This document shows positions 35,012 to 44,626 of a DNA stretch of 64,000 bases, piece after piece (within the stretch, counting starts at the first letter, position 1; every line of letters starts with the position of its first letter). Source of the stretch: Azospirillum brasilense (GTDB lineage: Bacteria > Pseudomonadota > Alphaproteobacteria > Azospirillales > Azospirillaceae); NCBI RefSeq assembly GCF_007827815.1, contig NZ_VITH01000003.1, forward strand, positions 1 through 64,000. Reading direction: 5' to 3'. The position numbers were made by a program, and so were the translations under genes. The notes under the pieces are model-generated. The model was not told where the DNA came from and made no database searches. It saw nothing but the letters and a program-made list of their open reading frames with translations.

Positions 35012-35638
35012 TCACGATGTGTGCATCCACAGGCGCATGAGCTCCGGAATCGTCCGGATGTCCAGCTTGGTTAGAATGTTCGCCCGGTGCGTTTCCACCG
35101 TGCGGACGCCGATCCCGAGGCGGATCGCGATGGCCTTGTTGGCGCAGCCTTCCACCATCAGCGCCGCGACGTCGCGTTCGCGCGGGCTGAGCAGGGCCAG
35201 CTTCGCCAGGGCGGAGGCCGCGGCGGAGCGGTCCCGGCGCTGGTGGGCGTCGCGTTGCAAGGCCTCGTGGATGCGGCGCAGGAAGACCCCGTCGTCGAAC
35301 GGCTTTTCCAGGAAGTCGACGGCTCCGGACCGGAAAGCGGTGACGGCGGCGCTCACCTCGCCGTGGGCGGTGATGATGATGACCGGCAGCCCGCAGCCGC
35401 GCCGGGTCAGCTCCTCCTGAAGCTCCAGCCCGTCCATAAAGGGCATGCGCAGGTCGGCCACCACGCATCCCGGCTGCTCCGGGTCGCAGCGGTGCAGGAA
35501 TTCCAGCGCGTTGACGAAGGTGCGCACGGACAGGCCGGCCACCTCGACGAGGACGGAGAGCGCGTCGCGGACCGCCTCGTCGTCGTCGATGATGAAGACG
35601 GTCGGTTCGGCGAGGGAGGGTTTATCGGTCTGGGTCAT
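35012..35638 (-). CDS. FixJ/NarL-type response regulator
   Basis: 208 residues from ATG 35638. Receiver domain (about 11-125) with FIIDDDEAVRDALSVLV and CVVADLRMPFMDGLEL carrying the phospho-Asp. LuxR-type HTH (about 142-205) with LSPRERDVAALMVEGCANK and IGVRTVETHRANILTKL. Its start overlaps the end of the MASE1 kinase gene by 17 nt, so it is the cognate regulator. FixJ-type architecture suggests control of oxygen, dicarboxylate or nitrogen-related genes; the target is unknown. Confidence 0.9.
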   Translation of the reverse strand: MTQTDKPSLAEPTVFIIDDDEAVRDALSVLVEVAGLSVRTFVNALEFLHRCDPEQPGCVVADLRMPFMDGLELQEELTRRGCGLPVIIITAHGEVSAAVTAFRSGAVDFLEKPFDDGVFLRRIHEALQRDAHQRRDRSAAASALAKLALLSPRERDVAALMVEGCANKAIAIRLGIGVRTVETHRANILTKLDIRTIPELMRLWMHTS

Positions 35639-37280
35639 GGGATGGCCGGCTGTCGGAACGGGCTGCGGGCAGGAAGACCTGGAAGACGGAACCGGTGGGA
35701 CCGGAGCGGCCGAGCCACAGCCTGCCGCCGTGGCTTTCCACGATCGAGCGGCAGATGGGCAATCCAAGCCCCATGCCCGCCGGCTTCGTCGTGGCGAAGG
35801 GCGAGTAGAGATGCTCGACCATGCCCGGCGACACGCCGGGGCCACTGTCCTCGACCTCGAAGGTCAGGCCGTCCGGCGGTGTCGCCTGGGCGCGCAGGAC
35901 GACCTCGCGCACCGGGCTGTCGGCCGCGGCGATGGCCTCGATGCTGTTGTGCACGAGGTTGAGGAGGACCTGCTCGATCTGGATGCGGTCGCACAGCACG
36001 AGCGGCAGCGGCTCCGCCATGTCCACCTTGAGTTGGACCCGGTTGTAGGCCGCGTCCCCGCGCACCAGGGTCAGCGTCTCGCGCAGGATCTCGGTGGCCG
36101 ATTCCGGCGCCAGTTGGAGCGATCCCTTGCTGAGGAACGTGCGCAGCCCGCGGATGACCTCGCCCGCGCGCTCCGCCTGGATCACCGCCTTGTCGATGAG
36201 TTCGTGGGCGCGCGGCGGCGTGTCGTCGCCCTCCAGCAGGCGCTGGGCGGCGCGGGCATAGCTGATGGCGGCCAGCAGCGGCTGGTTCAGCTCGTGGGCC
36301 AGGGCCGACGCCATCTCGCCCGTGACGGTGAGGCGCGAGAGGTGGGCCAGCTCGGTCTGGTGCTCGCGCAGCCGGGCCTCGACCTCGCGCCGCTCACTGA
36401 CCAGGGCGCCGAGGAACAGGGCCGTGATGGCCAGGGCGAGCATCAGCGTCTGGTGATACACCACCGCGCCCAGGGGAAGGCCGATCGCCTGCAGACCGGC
36501 GATCAGGCCGCTCTGGATGGCCAGGGCCGCCAGCACCGCGCCCGGCAGGCCGTGCGACACGGCGACCCAGACGAGGGGCAGGAACAGCACGTAGAACAGG
36601 TTGAACTGGCCGTCGCCGATGGGCAGGAAGACCAGCAGCAGGGCCGCGGCGATGGCGGCCGTCTGGGCGGCGGTGGGCGTCTTCGGCACGCTCCAGGCGG
36701 GCGTCTTGTCGGGATGATGCAGGAGGAGGACGAAGGGCGTGACCACGGCGATGCCGATGGCATCGCCCAGCCAGTATTGGAACGCCAGCGTCGGCAGGTC
36801 GGCCGCGGGCAAGGCCCCGTCCAGGACGAACACGCCGACGAAGACGGGCGCCACCACGGCGGCGCTCAGGAAGGTGACGCCGACCAGCCAGCCGACGTCG
36901 CGCACCCGGTTCAGCGCCAGGCCGATCGCCACCCGGTGGCGCAGAACATGGGCGGCGGCTCCGTAGCCGGCGACGATGGCGAGATTCGAGAGCAGCAGCG
37001 AGGCGATCGAGGCGGGATGCCCCCGCACCACCAGATCGGCCAGGATCAGCGTGGCGTAGACCATCGGCAGGCCGCGCGCGCCGGTCCACAGCAGAAGCGC
37101 CATGTAGAGCCCGGCCGGCGGGTTCCACGGCGTGATGTTGAGGCTCGGGCGGGGATGGATGAAGGTCAGCCAGTCGATGGGCAGATAGGCCGCCAGGAAG
37201 GCGAGCGACAGCAGGACCATGTCCCGGCCGGTCAGGATGGCCGGCGTTCCCGTCGCACGGCTGGCGGGTGGAAAAGGCAT
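35622..37280 (-). CDS. MASE1-domain sensor histidine kinase
   Basis: 552 residues from ATG 37280. An N-terminal MASE1 membrane sensor (about 15-300, eight or more helices, with WNPPAGLYMALLLWTGARG). The HisKA domain has TGEMASALAHELNQPLLAAI with the phospho-His in the DctB/FixL-like HELNQPL motif. The ATPase domain has EQVLLNLVHNSIEAI and GMGLGLPICRSIVESHGG. The MASE1 ligand is not known. It is encoded just before its response regulator and downstream of glutamate dehydrogenase on the same strand (about 145 bp gap). Confidence 0.9.
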   Translation of the reverse strand: MPFPPASRATGTPAILTGRDMVLLSLAFLAAYLPIDWLTFIHPRPSLNITPWNPPAGLYMALLLWTGARGLPMVYATLILADLVVRGHPASIASLLLSNLAIVAGYGAAAHVLRHRVAIGLALNRVRDVGWLVGVTFLSAAVVAPVFVGVFVLDGALPAADLPTLAFQYWLGDAIGIAVVTPFVLLLHHPDKTPAWSVPKTPTAAQTAAIAAALLLVFLPIGDGQFNLFYVLFLPLVWVAVSHGLPGAVLAALAIQSGLIAGLQAIGLPLGAVVYHQTLMLALAITALFLGALVSERREVEARLREHQTELAHLSRLTVTGEMASALAHELNQPLLAAISYARAAQRLLEGDDTPPRAHELIDKAVIQAERAGEVIRGLRTFLSKGSLQLAPESATEILRETLTLVRGDAAYNRVQLKVDMAEPLPLVLCDRIQIEQVLLNLVHNSIEAIAAADSPVREVVLRAQATPPDGLTFEVEDSGPGVSPGMVEHLYSPFATTKPAGMGLGLPICRSIVESHGGRLWLGRSGPTGSVFQVFLPAARSDSRPSHDPDR

Positions 37281-37425
37281 CTCAGAACAGTCTTTCGGGC
37301 TGCACGGGCGAACGGCACGGGTGGCGGGCATCGACTATACCGTCCAACCGGCGCGTTCGCCTATGCGGTGGGCGCCGATGCGGGTGACGAACGCCCAATG
37401 GGCCCCCGTCCCCACAACGCGCGGA

Positions 37426-38685
37426 TCAGCCGACGAAGAACGGCTGCGTTCCGTGCGCGGCGATGGCGCTCGACAGCCGCTCCAGCGCGTGGGCGTAGGC
37501 CGCGGTGCGCATCGGGATGTTCCGGGCCGTTCCCATGTCCCAGACCCGGCGGCCCTCGGTCTCCATGATCACGCGCAGACGCTCGTGGATCTCGCTCAGG
37601 CCCCAATAGTAGCCCTGACGGTTCTGCACCCACTCGAAGTAGGACACCGTCACGCCGCCGGCGTTCGCCAGGATGTCGGGCAGGACGATGACGCCGGCCT
37701 CGTTCAGGATGCGGTCGGCGTCCGGCGTGATCGGGCCGTTGGCCAGTTCCAGGACGACGCGGGCCGTGATGAGCCCGGCGTTGCCCTTGTGGATCTGATC
37801 CTCCAGCGCCGCCGGGACCAGGATCTCGCAATCGGTGCCGAGAAGCTCGTCGCCGGTCACCGCACGGGCGCCGTTTTCCGTGTAGGCGGTCACCGAGCCG
37901 CCGCGCTCCTTGGCCGCCTGCACGGCCTGCGGGTCCAGCCCGTCCGCGCAGACGATGGCGCCGCGGGAATCGGACAGGCCGACGATGCGGTAACCATCCG
38001 CGTGCAGCAGACGCGCGATGTGGAAGCCGGCGTTGCCGTAGCCCTGGATCACCACCCGGCGGGCCGACCCGGAGAGGCCCAGGTCCTTCTCCAGATGCTT
38101 GATGAGGTAGTAGCCGCCGCGCGCGGTCGCGTCGTCGCGCCCGAGCGATCCGCCGAGCGGCAGCGGCTTGCCGGTGATCACGGCCGGGCTCGGCTGGCGG
38201 ACGATGGAGCTGTACTCGTCGGCCATCCACCCCATGATCATGGAGTTGGTGTAGACGTCCGGCGCCGGGATGTCGCGGTCGGGTCCGATCATGCCGGCGA
38301 AAGCCTGCACATAGGCGCGCGACAGGCGCTCCAGCTCCGACTTGGACAGGCTGTGCGGATCGACCTTCACCGCGCCCTTGCCCCCGCCGTAAGGCAGGTT
38401 CATCACCGCGCACTTGAAGGTCATCCAGAAGGCCAGCGTGGTCACCTCCTCCAGGTTGGAACTCGGATGGAAGCGGATGCCGCCCTTGGTCGGGCCGCGG
38501 GTGTCGTCGTAGCGGCACCGCCACGCCGGGAAGGAGCGCCGCGATCCGTCGTCCATGCGCACCGACAGGCGGACGCTCAGGGTCTCCTTGGCGTATTTCA
38601 GCTTCTCGAGAACCTCGGAATCCACCTCAACGTGCTTCGCGGCTTCATCCAGGCGGCTCAGCGCCCCCGAAAGCAGATCGTCCAT
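37426..38685 (-). CDS. gdhA: Glu/Leu/Phe/Val dehydrogenase (glutamate dehydrogenase)
   Basis: 419 residues. The N-terminal catalytic domain has GGIRFHPSSNLEEVTTLAFW and MNLPYGGGKGAVKVDP with the active-site Lys. The Rossmann domain has VVIQGYGNAGFHIARLL, and the C-terminal part has ILVPAALEDQIHKGNAG and ILANAGGVTVSYFEWVQN. Length and motifs fit the roughly 420-residue NAD(P) glutamate dehydrogenase group. It interconverts glutamate and 2-oxoglutarate plus ammonia. An A/T-rich region upstream (38770-38895) probably holds its promoter. Confidence 0.92.
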   Translation of the reverse strand: MDDLLSGALSRLDEAAKHVEVDSEVLEKLKYAKETLSVRLSVRMDDGSRRSFPAWRCRYDDTRGPTKGGIRFHPSSNLEEVTTLAFWMTFKCAVMNLPYGGGKGAVKVDPHSLSKSELERLSRAYVQAFAGMIGPDRDIPAPDVYTNSMIMGWMADEYSSIVRQPSPAVITGKPLPLGGSLGRDDATARGGYYLIKHLEKDLGLSGSARRVVIQGYGNAGFHIARLLHADGYRIVGLSDSRGAIVCADGLDPQAVQAAKERGGSVTAYTENGARAVTGDELLGTDCEILVPAALEDQIHKGNAGLITARVVLELANGPITPDADRILNEAGVIVLPDILANAGGVTVSYFEWVQNRQGYYWGLSEIHERLRVIMETEGRRVWDMGTARNIPMRTAAYAHALERLSSAIAAHGTQPFFVG

Positions 38686-38981
38686 TACTCTTCCCCATGG
38701 TTTCGGTCAGGAGCACCGCAGGTTGGCCGCATCTCCTTCCTGGAAGGTTCTGCTCACCGCCCCTAAGGCATATGACGGCTTTTTCTACTGGGGAATAACC
38801 CGGATCAAAATATCCGTATTACTACGGAAATCGCACAACATGTTGGGAAATAACGATAATTTTTTTACAGCCCAACGCGCCGCGAACGCTCCGTAATCAT
38901 ACGGATGGCCGTGGACAATCCGCGTGGGCGAGAGTTCATCCGGGCTTGAATCACCGCCGCCACGCAGTCGAGGACGCATCG

Positions 38982-39374
38982 ATGACCGAGGGAACCGACC
39001 GGCCGCTGATCTGGATCGGGCGCATGGAGTATGGCCGCCTGCTGCGGGCCATGGACCGCCTGGCCGTTCAGGCTCCGGAGGTCTCGGCGTTCCTGTCGCG
39101 GGAGCTGGAGCGGGCGATTGTTCGGCCGGAAAGCGACCTCCCGCGGACGATCGTGCGCATGGGCAGCCGGGTGCTGTTCCGCCGCGACGACGGCCTGCCA
39201 CTGGAATGGGGAGAGCTGGTCTATCCGGATCAAGCGCCCAAGGAAGAGCAGATCACCGTCGCCTCCCCTCTGGGGGTGGCCATGCTCGGCCTCCGGGAAG
39301 GCGCCCGGATGCCCTACAGCGACGCCGACGGGATCACGCGCCAGCTGACGATCGACCGGATTCTCCCAACCTGA
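38982..39374 (+). CDS. rnk: Rnk / GreA-C-terminal-like protein
   Basis: 130 residues from ATG 38982 with GAGG 8 nt upstream. The C-terminal half (about 55-125) has the GreA/GreB C-terminal fold seen in Rnk: RMGSRVLFRRDDG, ELVYPDQAPKEEQITVASPL and GVAMLGLREGARMPYS. The N-terminal half (MDRLAVQAPEVSAFLSREL) is a short coiled coil as in Rnk. Rnk binds RNA polymerase near the secondary channel and affects nucleoside diphosphate kinase. It is probably a single-gene transcript. Confidence 0.87.
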   Translation: MTEGTDRPLIWIGRMEYGRLLRAMDRLAVQAPEVSAFLSRELERAIVRPESDLPRTIVRMGSRVLFRRDDGLPLEWGELVYPDQAPKEEQITVASPLGVAMLGLREGARMPYSDADGITRQLTIDRILPT

Positions 39375-39406
39375 CGCCGCCGGCACGGCTGCCGTCGCTC
39401 TTCATT

Positions 39407-39431
39407 TGCAAATGCGAATGATTCGCACTAT
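39407..39431 (+). promoter_or_regulatory. perfect Fur-like box upstream of DUF2325 gene
   Basis: TGCGAATGATTCGCA (39413-39427) is a perfect 7-1-7 inverted repeat (TGCGAAT G ATTCGCA) and differs from the classical Fur 7-1-7 box at one symmetric position pair. The surrounding 25 bp match the site before exbB at 21 positions, including the trailing CGCACTAT. It ends about 88 bp before the DUF2325 start. Confidence 0.7.
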
Positions 39432-39518
39432 TAGTGGAGCATGTTCCGCTCCACCGCCACGCTTGGCTCCGGACGGAATCCGCGATTCAACAGCCGAAGC
39501 CAATCGGGGGCGGAGACG

Positions 39519-40694
39519 ATGTGTGAGCGTTGTCGGAAGACCGTGCCATCCTGCGTACTGGGACAGGCCAAGCGCCGGAAGCTGTGGACGATTCCCACGG
39601 AGTATCATTGCTCGATCGTGGGCACCTGCCTGTCGTCGGAGGATGTGGCGTGGCTGTGCCGGCGGCTGAAGCTGGTCCCCACGGCGGACGCCCGCCCCTA
39701 CGACATCCACCGCTATTTCGTGGAGAAGGCCGCGGAAGACGGGCCGGAAGCCCGGCTGATGCACAAGCGACTGGACGAGACCTTCGCCATCGCGGTGAAG
39801 CGCTTCGCGCGCGAGACGACCGAAGAGGGCTGGATGGCGCTGTGGACCGCCGCGGTGGCCTCGGGCGACGTCGCCGCCGCCTATTGGGGCGTGCTGAGCC
39901 ACGGCGCCATGCCCGACGCGGTGCGGGTGCGCGCTTTCGCCGACGTGCACATGCTCTCCCACATCATGGGCGGTGAGAACCGCCGCCAATTGCGGGAAAA
40001 CCGCGATCTGGCCCGGCGCTGCGAGGAGATGACCGCCCGGCTGGCCAAGCAGGAGCGCGCCGCCGCCGAGCGCGTCGCCGAGAAGGACGCCCGCATCCGG
40101 GAGCTGGAGGCTCAGCTCGCCGCCCAGCGGGCCGCGCCCGCGGTTCTGGAAACGCCGATCGCCCCGAAAGCGCCGTCCGGCCGCGCGCCGGGCCAGGCGC
40201 GGCTTCTGCGCACCATGGACGCCCTGCACCGCCGCGTCGCCAGCGAGCGGATGCGCGCCCGCCACGCCGAGGCGGAGGTGGAGCGGCTACGCCGCCTGCT
40301 CGACCCGCCGGCCGCGCAGCTCCGCCGCACCGCCGTTGCCGGGACGAACGCCCCGACCGACCTCGGCGGGCGGGCCATCCTCTATGTGGGCGGACGGACC
40401 AAGAGCCTGCCCCATCTGCGGGCGGCGGTGGAAACGCGCAACGGCTGCCTGCTGCACCATGACGGCGGGTTCGAGCAGACCACCCGCTGCCTGGAGGGGC
40501 TGGTCGAGCGCGCCGACGTGGTGGTCTGTCCGGTCGACTGCGTCAGCCACGACGCCTGCCTGCGGGTGAAGGGGCTGTGCCGCCGCATGGGCAAGCCCTT
40601 CGTTCCCATGCGCAGCGCCGGCGCCACCAGCTTCGCCCGCATCCTGCACAGCTTCGGACAGGACGGCGCCGGGGAGGAATCCGCCCACCACTGA
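39519..40694 (+). CDS. DUF2325 protein, probably Fur-regulated
   Basis: 391 residues from ATG 39519, chosen for GGGGGCGGAG about 5 nt upstream; the ATG at 39441 lies within the promoter. It begins with a Cys-rich head (MCERCRKTVPSC). A helical part (about 60-190), a charged coiled coil (about 190-285, LARRCEEMTARLAKQERAA...) and the C-terminal DUF2325 domain (about 310-380) follow; the last has AILYVGGRTKSLPHLRAAVE, HHDGG and VVVCPVDCVSHDACLRVKGL. Clustered Cys/His suggest a metal or redox role. A Fur-like box upstream links it to iron. Biochemical function unknown. Confidence 0.85.
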   Translation: MCERCRKTVPSCVLGQAKRRKLWTIPTEYHCSIVGTCLSSEDVAWLCRRLKLVPTADARPYDIHRYFVEKAAEDGPEARLMHKRLDETFAIAVKRFARETTEEGWMALWTAAVASGDVAAAYWGVLSHGAMPDAVRVRAFADVHMLSHIMGGENRRQLRENRDLARRCEEMTARLAKQERAAAERVAEKDARIRELEAQLAAQRAAPAVLETPIAPKAPSGRAPGQARLLRTMDALHRRVASERMRARHAEAEVERLRRLLDPPAAQLRRTAVAGTNAPTDLGGRAILYVGGRTKSLPHLRAAVETRNGCLLHHDGGFEQTTRCLEGLVERADVVVCPVDCVSHDACLRVKGLCRRMGKPFVPMRSAGATSFARILHSFGQDGAGEESAHH

Positions 40695-40718
40695 GCGCCG
40701 CCCGGGCGCCTGTTGCGG

Positions 40719-42809
40719 TCAGGCGCTGCGGACACCGGCGAGGAAGTCGCCGACTTCGCCGGTCAGCCGCTCCGCCTGCTGCGACAGCTCCTGCGCCGCG
40801 CTCAGCACATGGGTCGCCGCCGCCCCGGTGTCGTTGGCCGCCTGCTGTACGCCGGCGATGTTGGACGCGACCTCCTGCGTGCCGACAGCCGCCTGATGGA
40901 CGTTGCGGGTGATCTCCTGGGTGGCGGCGCCCTGCTCCTCCACCGCGGCGGCGATGGCGGTGGCGATCTCGTTCACCTCGCCGATCACGCTGGCGATGTC
41001 CTGGATCGCCGCGACGGCGTCGCGCGTGACGGTCTGCACCTGGGCGATCTGCGCCGCGATGTCGTCGGTCGCCTGCGCGGTCTGGCTCGCCAGCGTCTTC
41101 ACCTCGTGCGCCACGACGGCGAAGCCCTTGCCGGCGTCGCCGGCGCGCGCCGCCTCGATGGTGGCGTTCAGCGCCAGCAGGTTGGTCTGGCTGGAGATCG
41201 CCTGGATCAGGCCGACCACCTCGCCGATGCGCTGGGCGCAGCCGGCCATCAGCCGGACCGTCTCGTCCGTCCGCCGGGCGTCGGCAACGGCCCGCGTCGT
41301 GATCGCCTGCGACTGGGCGGCGCGGTTGCCGATCTCCCGGATGGAGGCGGTGAGCTGCTCGGTCGCCGCCGCTACGGTCTGCACGTTCGTCGAGGCCTGC
41401 TCCGACGCGGCGGCCACGGCGAAGGACTGGTGGTTGGTCTGCTGGGCCGCCGTCGACATGGAGCCGGCGGTCGCCTCCATCTCGGTCGCCGCGGAGGACA
41501 GGGTGCCGACCAGCCCGCTCACCTTGGCTTCGAAGCCGCGGGTCAGCCGGTCCAACGCGGCCGCCCGCCGCTCGCGCGCCTCCTGGTCGCGCCGCTGCTC
41601 CGCCTCCAGCCGCTCGCGCGCCACGGCGTGCTCCTGGAAGACCTCGACGGCCTGCGCCATGGCGCCGATCTCGTCGCGGCGCCCGGTGCCGGGGATGGCG
41701 ACCGCCAGATCGCCATCGGCCAGTTGCCGCATGGCCCCGGTCATCGCGGTCAGCGGCCGGACGATCCGCCGGACCACCAGCAGCGAGCCACCCACGCCCA
41801 GAAGCAGGCTGAGCGTGAAGACGGCGAGGCTGACGAGCAGGTCGGAGCGCGCCTCATCCGCGGCCTCCGCGACCGCCGCGTCGATGGCGGCGCCCACCGT
41901 TCCGGCCAGCGTGAGGATGGAGTCGATGCCCACGGTCGCCCGGCTCAACCATTCGTCGGCGGTCAGGGGATAGCGACCGTCCGCACCGGCCTTCAGAACG
42001 GCCCGCCGGGTCTCCGAGAAGCCTTGGAAATAGGCGGCCTCGACCCCGTCGATGGCGCGGGCCAGGTGCGGAGTGAGGTCCGGGCGCGCGCGCAGCGCGC
42101 GGATGCCGTCCCAGGCCTGCTCCAGCCGCCCGCGCGACTGCGCCAGCGCTTCGGCCTGTGCAGGCGTGACCGCCCGCCCGCCGGCGACGAGGGCGCTGAA
42201 CAGCCCGCGCTCCCGCCCGGCATGCTCGGCCATGTCGGCCGCATAGCCGCGCAACTGGACCAGCTGGAAGGTCGCCGTCTTCGGTGGCGGGGCCACCGCC
42301 TCCAGCAACAGGCGCAGGGAGCCGATCCGCTCGATGTGCGCGGTGATGACCGCGCCGAATCCCGACACCACGTCCGGCGAGCGATCGGCGGGCTGGCGCG
42401 ACAGCGCCTCGTCCACACCGCGCCGGTAATCCTTGAAGGCGGTCATCGACGCCTCCACCGCGTCCAGGCGCGGAGTGTGCCGGCCCATCTCCGGTGCGGC
42501 GCGCAACGCCTCCAGCGCGGCCCCCAAGGCGCCGTCGGCGCCGTCGCGGCGCTGCTGCAGGCGGGCGCGCCGATCGGCCGGAAGCGGGTCCGGGCTGTTC
42601 AGCGCGCCGTTGGTGGCGCCCCGTTCCTGGGCGAAGTCCCCGGCGGCGACCACCAGCCCGCTGGCCACCTGATTGACCCTGCGGTAGGCCGCGGCCGTCT
42701 CGACGCCGCGGAGGGCCTCGAAGGCGGCATCGCCGGACATGAAAATTCCGAGAAGAGCGAGTCCGCCGACAATCTGCGGCAGAATGACCTTGATCGACAG
42801 TAATCGCAT
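40719..42809 (-). CDS. methyl-accepting chemotaxis protein with NIT-like sensor
   Basis: 696 residues from ATG 42809 (GAGAAG upstream; ATG 42836 is less likely). A membrane helix near residues 6-26, a large helical periplasmic domain with [11 protein letters not shown] typical of nitrate/nitrite-sensing NIT domains, a second membrane helix near 320-340, a HAMP domain, then the MCP signalling domain with [20 protein letters not shown] and [20 protein letters not shown]. It is probably a chemoreceptor for an anion or amino acid; NIT is a resemblance only. It stands alone on the minus strand. Confidence 0.9.
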   Translation of the reverse strand: MRLLSIKVILPQIVGGLALLGIFMSGDAAFEALRGVETAAAYRRVNQVASGLVVAAGDFAQERGATNGALNSPDPLPADRRARLQQRRDGADGALGAALEALRAAPEMGRHTPRLDAVEASMTAFKDYRRGVDEALSRQPADRSPDVVSGFGAVITAHIERIGSLRLLLEAVAPPPKTATFQLVQLRGYAADMAEHAGRERGLFSALVAGGRAVTPAQAEALAQSRGRLEQAWDGIRALRARPDLTPHLARAIDGVEAAYFQGFSETRRAVLKAGADGRYPLTADEWLSRATVGIDSILTLAGTVGAAIDAAVAEAADEARSDLLVSLAVFTLSLLLGVGGSLLVVRRIVRPLTAMTGAMRQLADGDLAVAIPGTGRRDEIGAMAQAVEVFQEHAVARERLEAEQRRDQEARERRAAALDRLTRGFEAKVSGLVGTLSSAATEMEATAGSMSTAAQQTNHQSFAVAAASEQASTNVQTVAAATEQLTASIREIGNRAAQSQAITTRAVADARRTDETVRLMAGCAQRIGEVVGLIQAISSQTNLLALNATIEAARAGDAGKGFAVVAHEVKTLASQTAQATDDIAAQIAQVQTVTRDAVAAIQDIASVIGEVNEIATAIAAAVEEQGAATQEITRNVHQAAVGTQEVASNIAGVQQAANDTGAAATHVLSAAQELSQQAERLTGEVGDFLAGVRSA

Positions 42810-43081
42810 GGAACTTCTCGCGGCAACGAACAACATTCGTCAATTTGAGTTTGCGCCACGGCGTTCCTCCTTGACCTCGATCAAGAGATCGTAATTTGCC
42901 ATGCGGAACGTTCAGGAGGCTGAAATCATGGATAGGTTACAGATATTTCTATGGTTGTTTTTAAACATTGCCGACCAGCCTTAATAAAACGCCATGCCGA
43001 CGGACTCTTCGATAACGGACGGCCGCAAAGTTGCAGGGCGCCGCCGCGCCCTGTGCTACAGTGCCGCCGGAAGGAGCCGTC

Positions 43082-44167
43082 ATGCCGTCTGAACACCCGT
43101 CGCCCGAAGCCTCTCTGCCCAACCAGGATGCCCCTGAACCTCTCTTGAAGCTGGGCGATGCGCCCCGTCCGGCCACCATGCCCGACAGCCTCGCCGCGCA
43201 GGTCGCGGGCTGGCGCTTCGTCCTGCGCAACCCGGTGGCTCCAAGCTTCTATTCCAAGCCCGGAACGCCCTGGCAGAGTCCACCAGAGGGGTGCCTGCGG
43301 GCCAGCGACCGTTGGAACCTGGATGGTGCCTTCCCCACCGACCGGCCCGTCGAGAACGGCGCGCAGTGGGCCGTCGCGCGGTTCGAGGGCGGCGTGTGGC
43401 GCGTGGAAAGCTGCGCTCCGGCCGCTGCCCGCCCGGCGGTGCGCGACCTGCTGCGCCTGCGGGTGGAACGGCTGACCGCCGCCCGCCGCTGGACCCATGG
43501 TGACCTGGAGCTTCTGCACGGCCTGCTGGATGGCGGCACCCTGGCGGAATCCGTCCTGCTGGCCGGCGACGACGGACGGGCGCGCTCCCTGCGGTCGTTG
43601 AAGGCGCTGGGTCTCGCCGGAACCGCCTCCGCAGACGACCCGGAGCTTCCCGACGCGGCGAAAGCGCTGCTTGCGGACGGGGCGGAGAGCGTCGTCTGGC
43701 TCGATGCCGACGCGCGGGAGATCGCCGACGGCATCCTGTCCTGGCACGCCAAGAAGCAGACGCGCGCCGCCGCGCGGGTGAGCCGGGGCGCCGAGGCCAA
43801 GCAGCGCGGCGACGATATCAAGGACGCTTTGACCAAGGCGGTGCAGCGGGCCTTTCCGCGCATCCCCAAGGAGGCCGCCGCCGCCGCCGCGACCCGGCTG
43901 GCGCCCGGTGTGAAGAAGCTGGGCCGCATGCCGGCGCTGCAGCCCATTGTGGATGCGGTGGCGGAGGTGCGGCTGGAGCGTTGGCGGCAGGCCGTGGCGT
44001 CGGAGCCGGAGGTGGCCAAGCGCTTGGCCGCCATGGAGGCGCGCGGCGACGCGAACCGCGCGCTCAAGCGCTTCCGCGACCAACGGGCGGTCGAGCGCGC
44101 GGAGGCCGAGTTGAAGGAATGGCGCGGCGACCTCGGCCCCGTGCTGTCCCGCCGCCTGGGCTGGTGA
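43082..44167 (+). CDS. hypothetical protein (361 aa)
   Basis: Start ATG 43082 with GAAGGAG 6 nt upstream. No signal peptide or membrane segment. The chain falls into an N-terminal part (about 40-120, WRFVLRNPVAPSFYSKPGTP, RWNLDGAFPTDRP) and a long Ala/Arg/Glu-rich helical C-terminal part (about 215-360). No enzyme motif is recognised. It is flanked by unrelated minus-strand genes and is probably monocistronic. Confidence 0.7.
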   Translation: MPSEHPSPEASLPNQDAPEPLLKLGDAPRPATMPDSLAAQVAGWRFVLRNPVAPSFYSKPGTPWQSPPEGCLRASDRWNLDGAFPTDRPVENGAQWAVARFEGGVWRVESCAPAAARPAVRDLLRLRVERLTAARRWTHGDLELLHGLLDGGTLAESVLLAGDDGRARSLRSLKALGLAGTASADDPELPDAAKALLADGAESVVWLDADAREIADGILSWHAKKQTRAAARVSRGAEAKQRGDDIKDALTKAVQRAFPRIPKEAAAAAATRLAPGVKKLGRMPALQPIVDAVAEVRLERWRQAVASEPEVAKRLAAMEARGDANRALKRFRDQRAVERAEAELKEWRGDLGPVLSRRLGW

Positions 44168-44189
44168 GAGCGGAAACGGCCCAGCGGAG

Positions 44190-44591
44190 TCAGCGCACGC
44201 CGGGGAACCACTCGGTGTGGCTGTCGCCGCTGCGGCCGTAATAGACGACCCGCCGGCCCAGGATGCTGACCGTCCAGCCGGCGCAGCCGGCCCGCAGCAC
44301 CCGCTCGCGGAAGCCACCATAACGGATCGCTCCGGCCTGGATGGCGCGGACGGCGGACTCCACGCCCTCCGCCGAGAAATCCACGGCCGGCGCCAGGGTG
44401 GACGGCAGAACCTCCACCCGCTCCGTCGTCCCGTCCGGGAAATAGTAGGTCGTCTCCGCGCGCACGAGATCGGTGTGGTAGCGCTCCACCCCTGCGACGG
44501 CCAGCGCCGCGACGACCTCGGGAAATGTGATTCGCTCGTCGTCCGACGCGCGGCTGCACTCCTGCAGGACGGCGGTGATTCGGGGGTCCAT
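44190..44591 (-). CDS. DUF1398-family protein
   Basis: 133 residues. It matches the DUF1398 layout: ITFPEVVAALAVAGVERYHT, VRAETTYYFPDGTTERV, AVRAIQAGAIRYGGFRERVL and a C-terminal VVYYGRSGDSHTEWFPG. Small cytosolic proteins of this family have no known activity. GGAG precedes the ATG at 44591. It follows the MarR gene by 35 bp on the same strand and so is probably in its operon and under its control. Confidence 0.85.
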   Translation of the reverse strand: MDPRITAVLQECSRASDDERITFPEVVAALAVAGVERYHTDLVRAETTYYFPDGTTERVEVLPSTLAPAVDFSAEGVESAVRAIQAGAIRYGGFRERVLRAGCAGWTVSILGRRVVYYGRSGDSHTEWFPGVR

Positions 44592-44626
44592 GGCGTTGTC
44601 TCCGTGCGTCGCGGTCAAATGAGCGG

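Noticed and set aside
38686..38981. Riboswitch-like leader before gdhA
   Set aside because: The region is A/T-rich with small dyads near 38720-38760, but no known riboswitch core could be matched by eye.
39441..39518. Earlier ATG for the DUF2325 gene
   Set aside because: It lies 14 nt after the Fur-like box, inside the probable promoter, and lacks a ribosome site; ATG 39519 follows GGGGGCGGAG.
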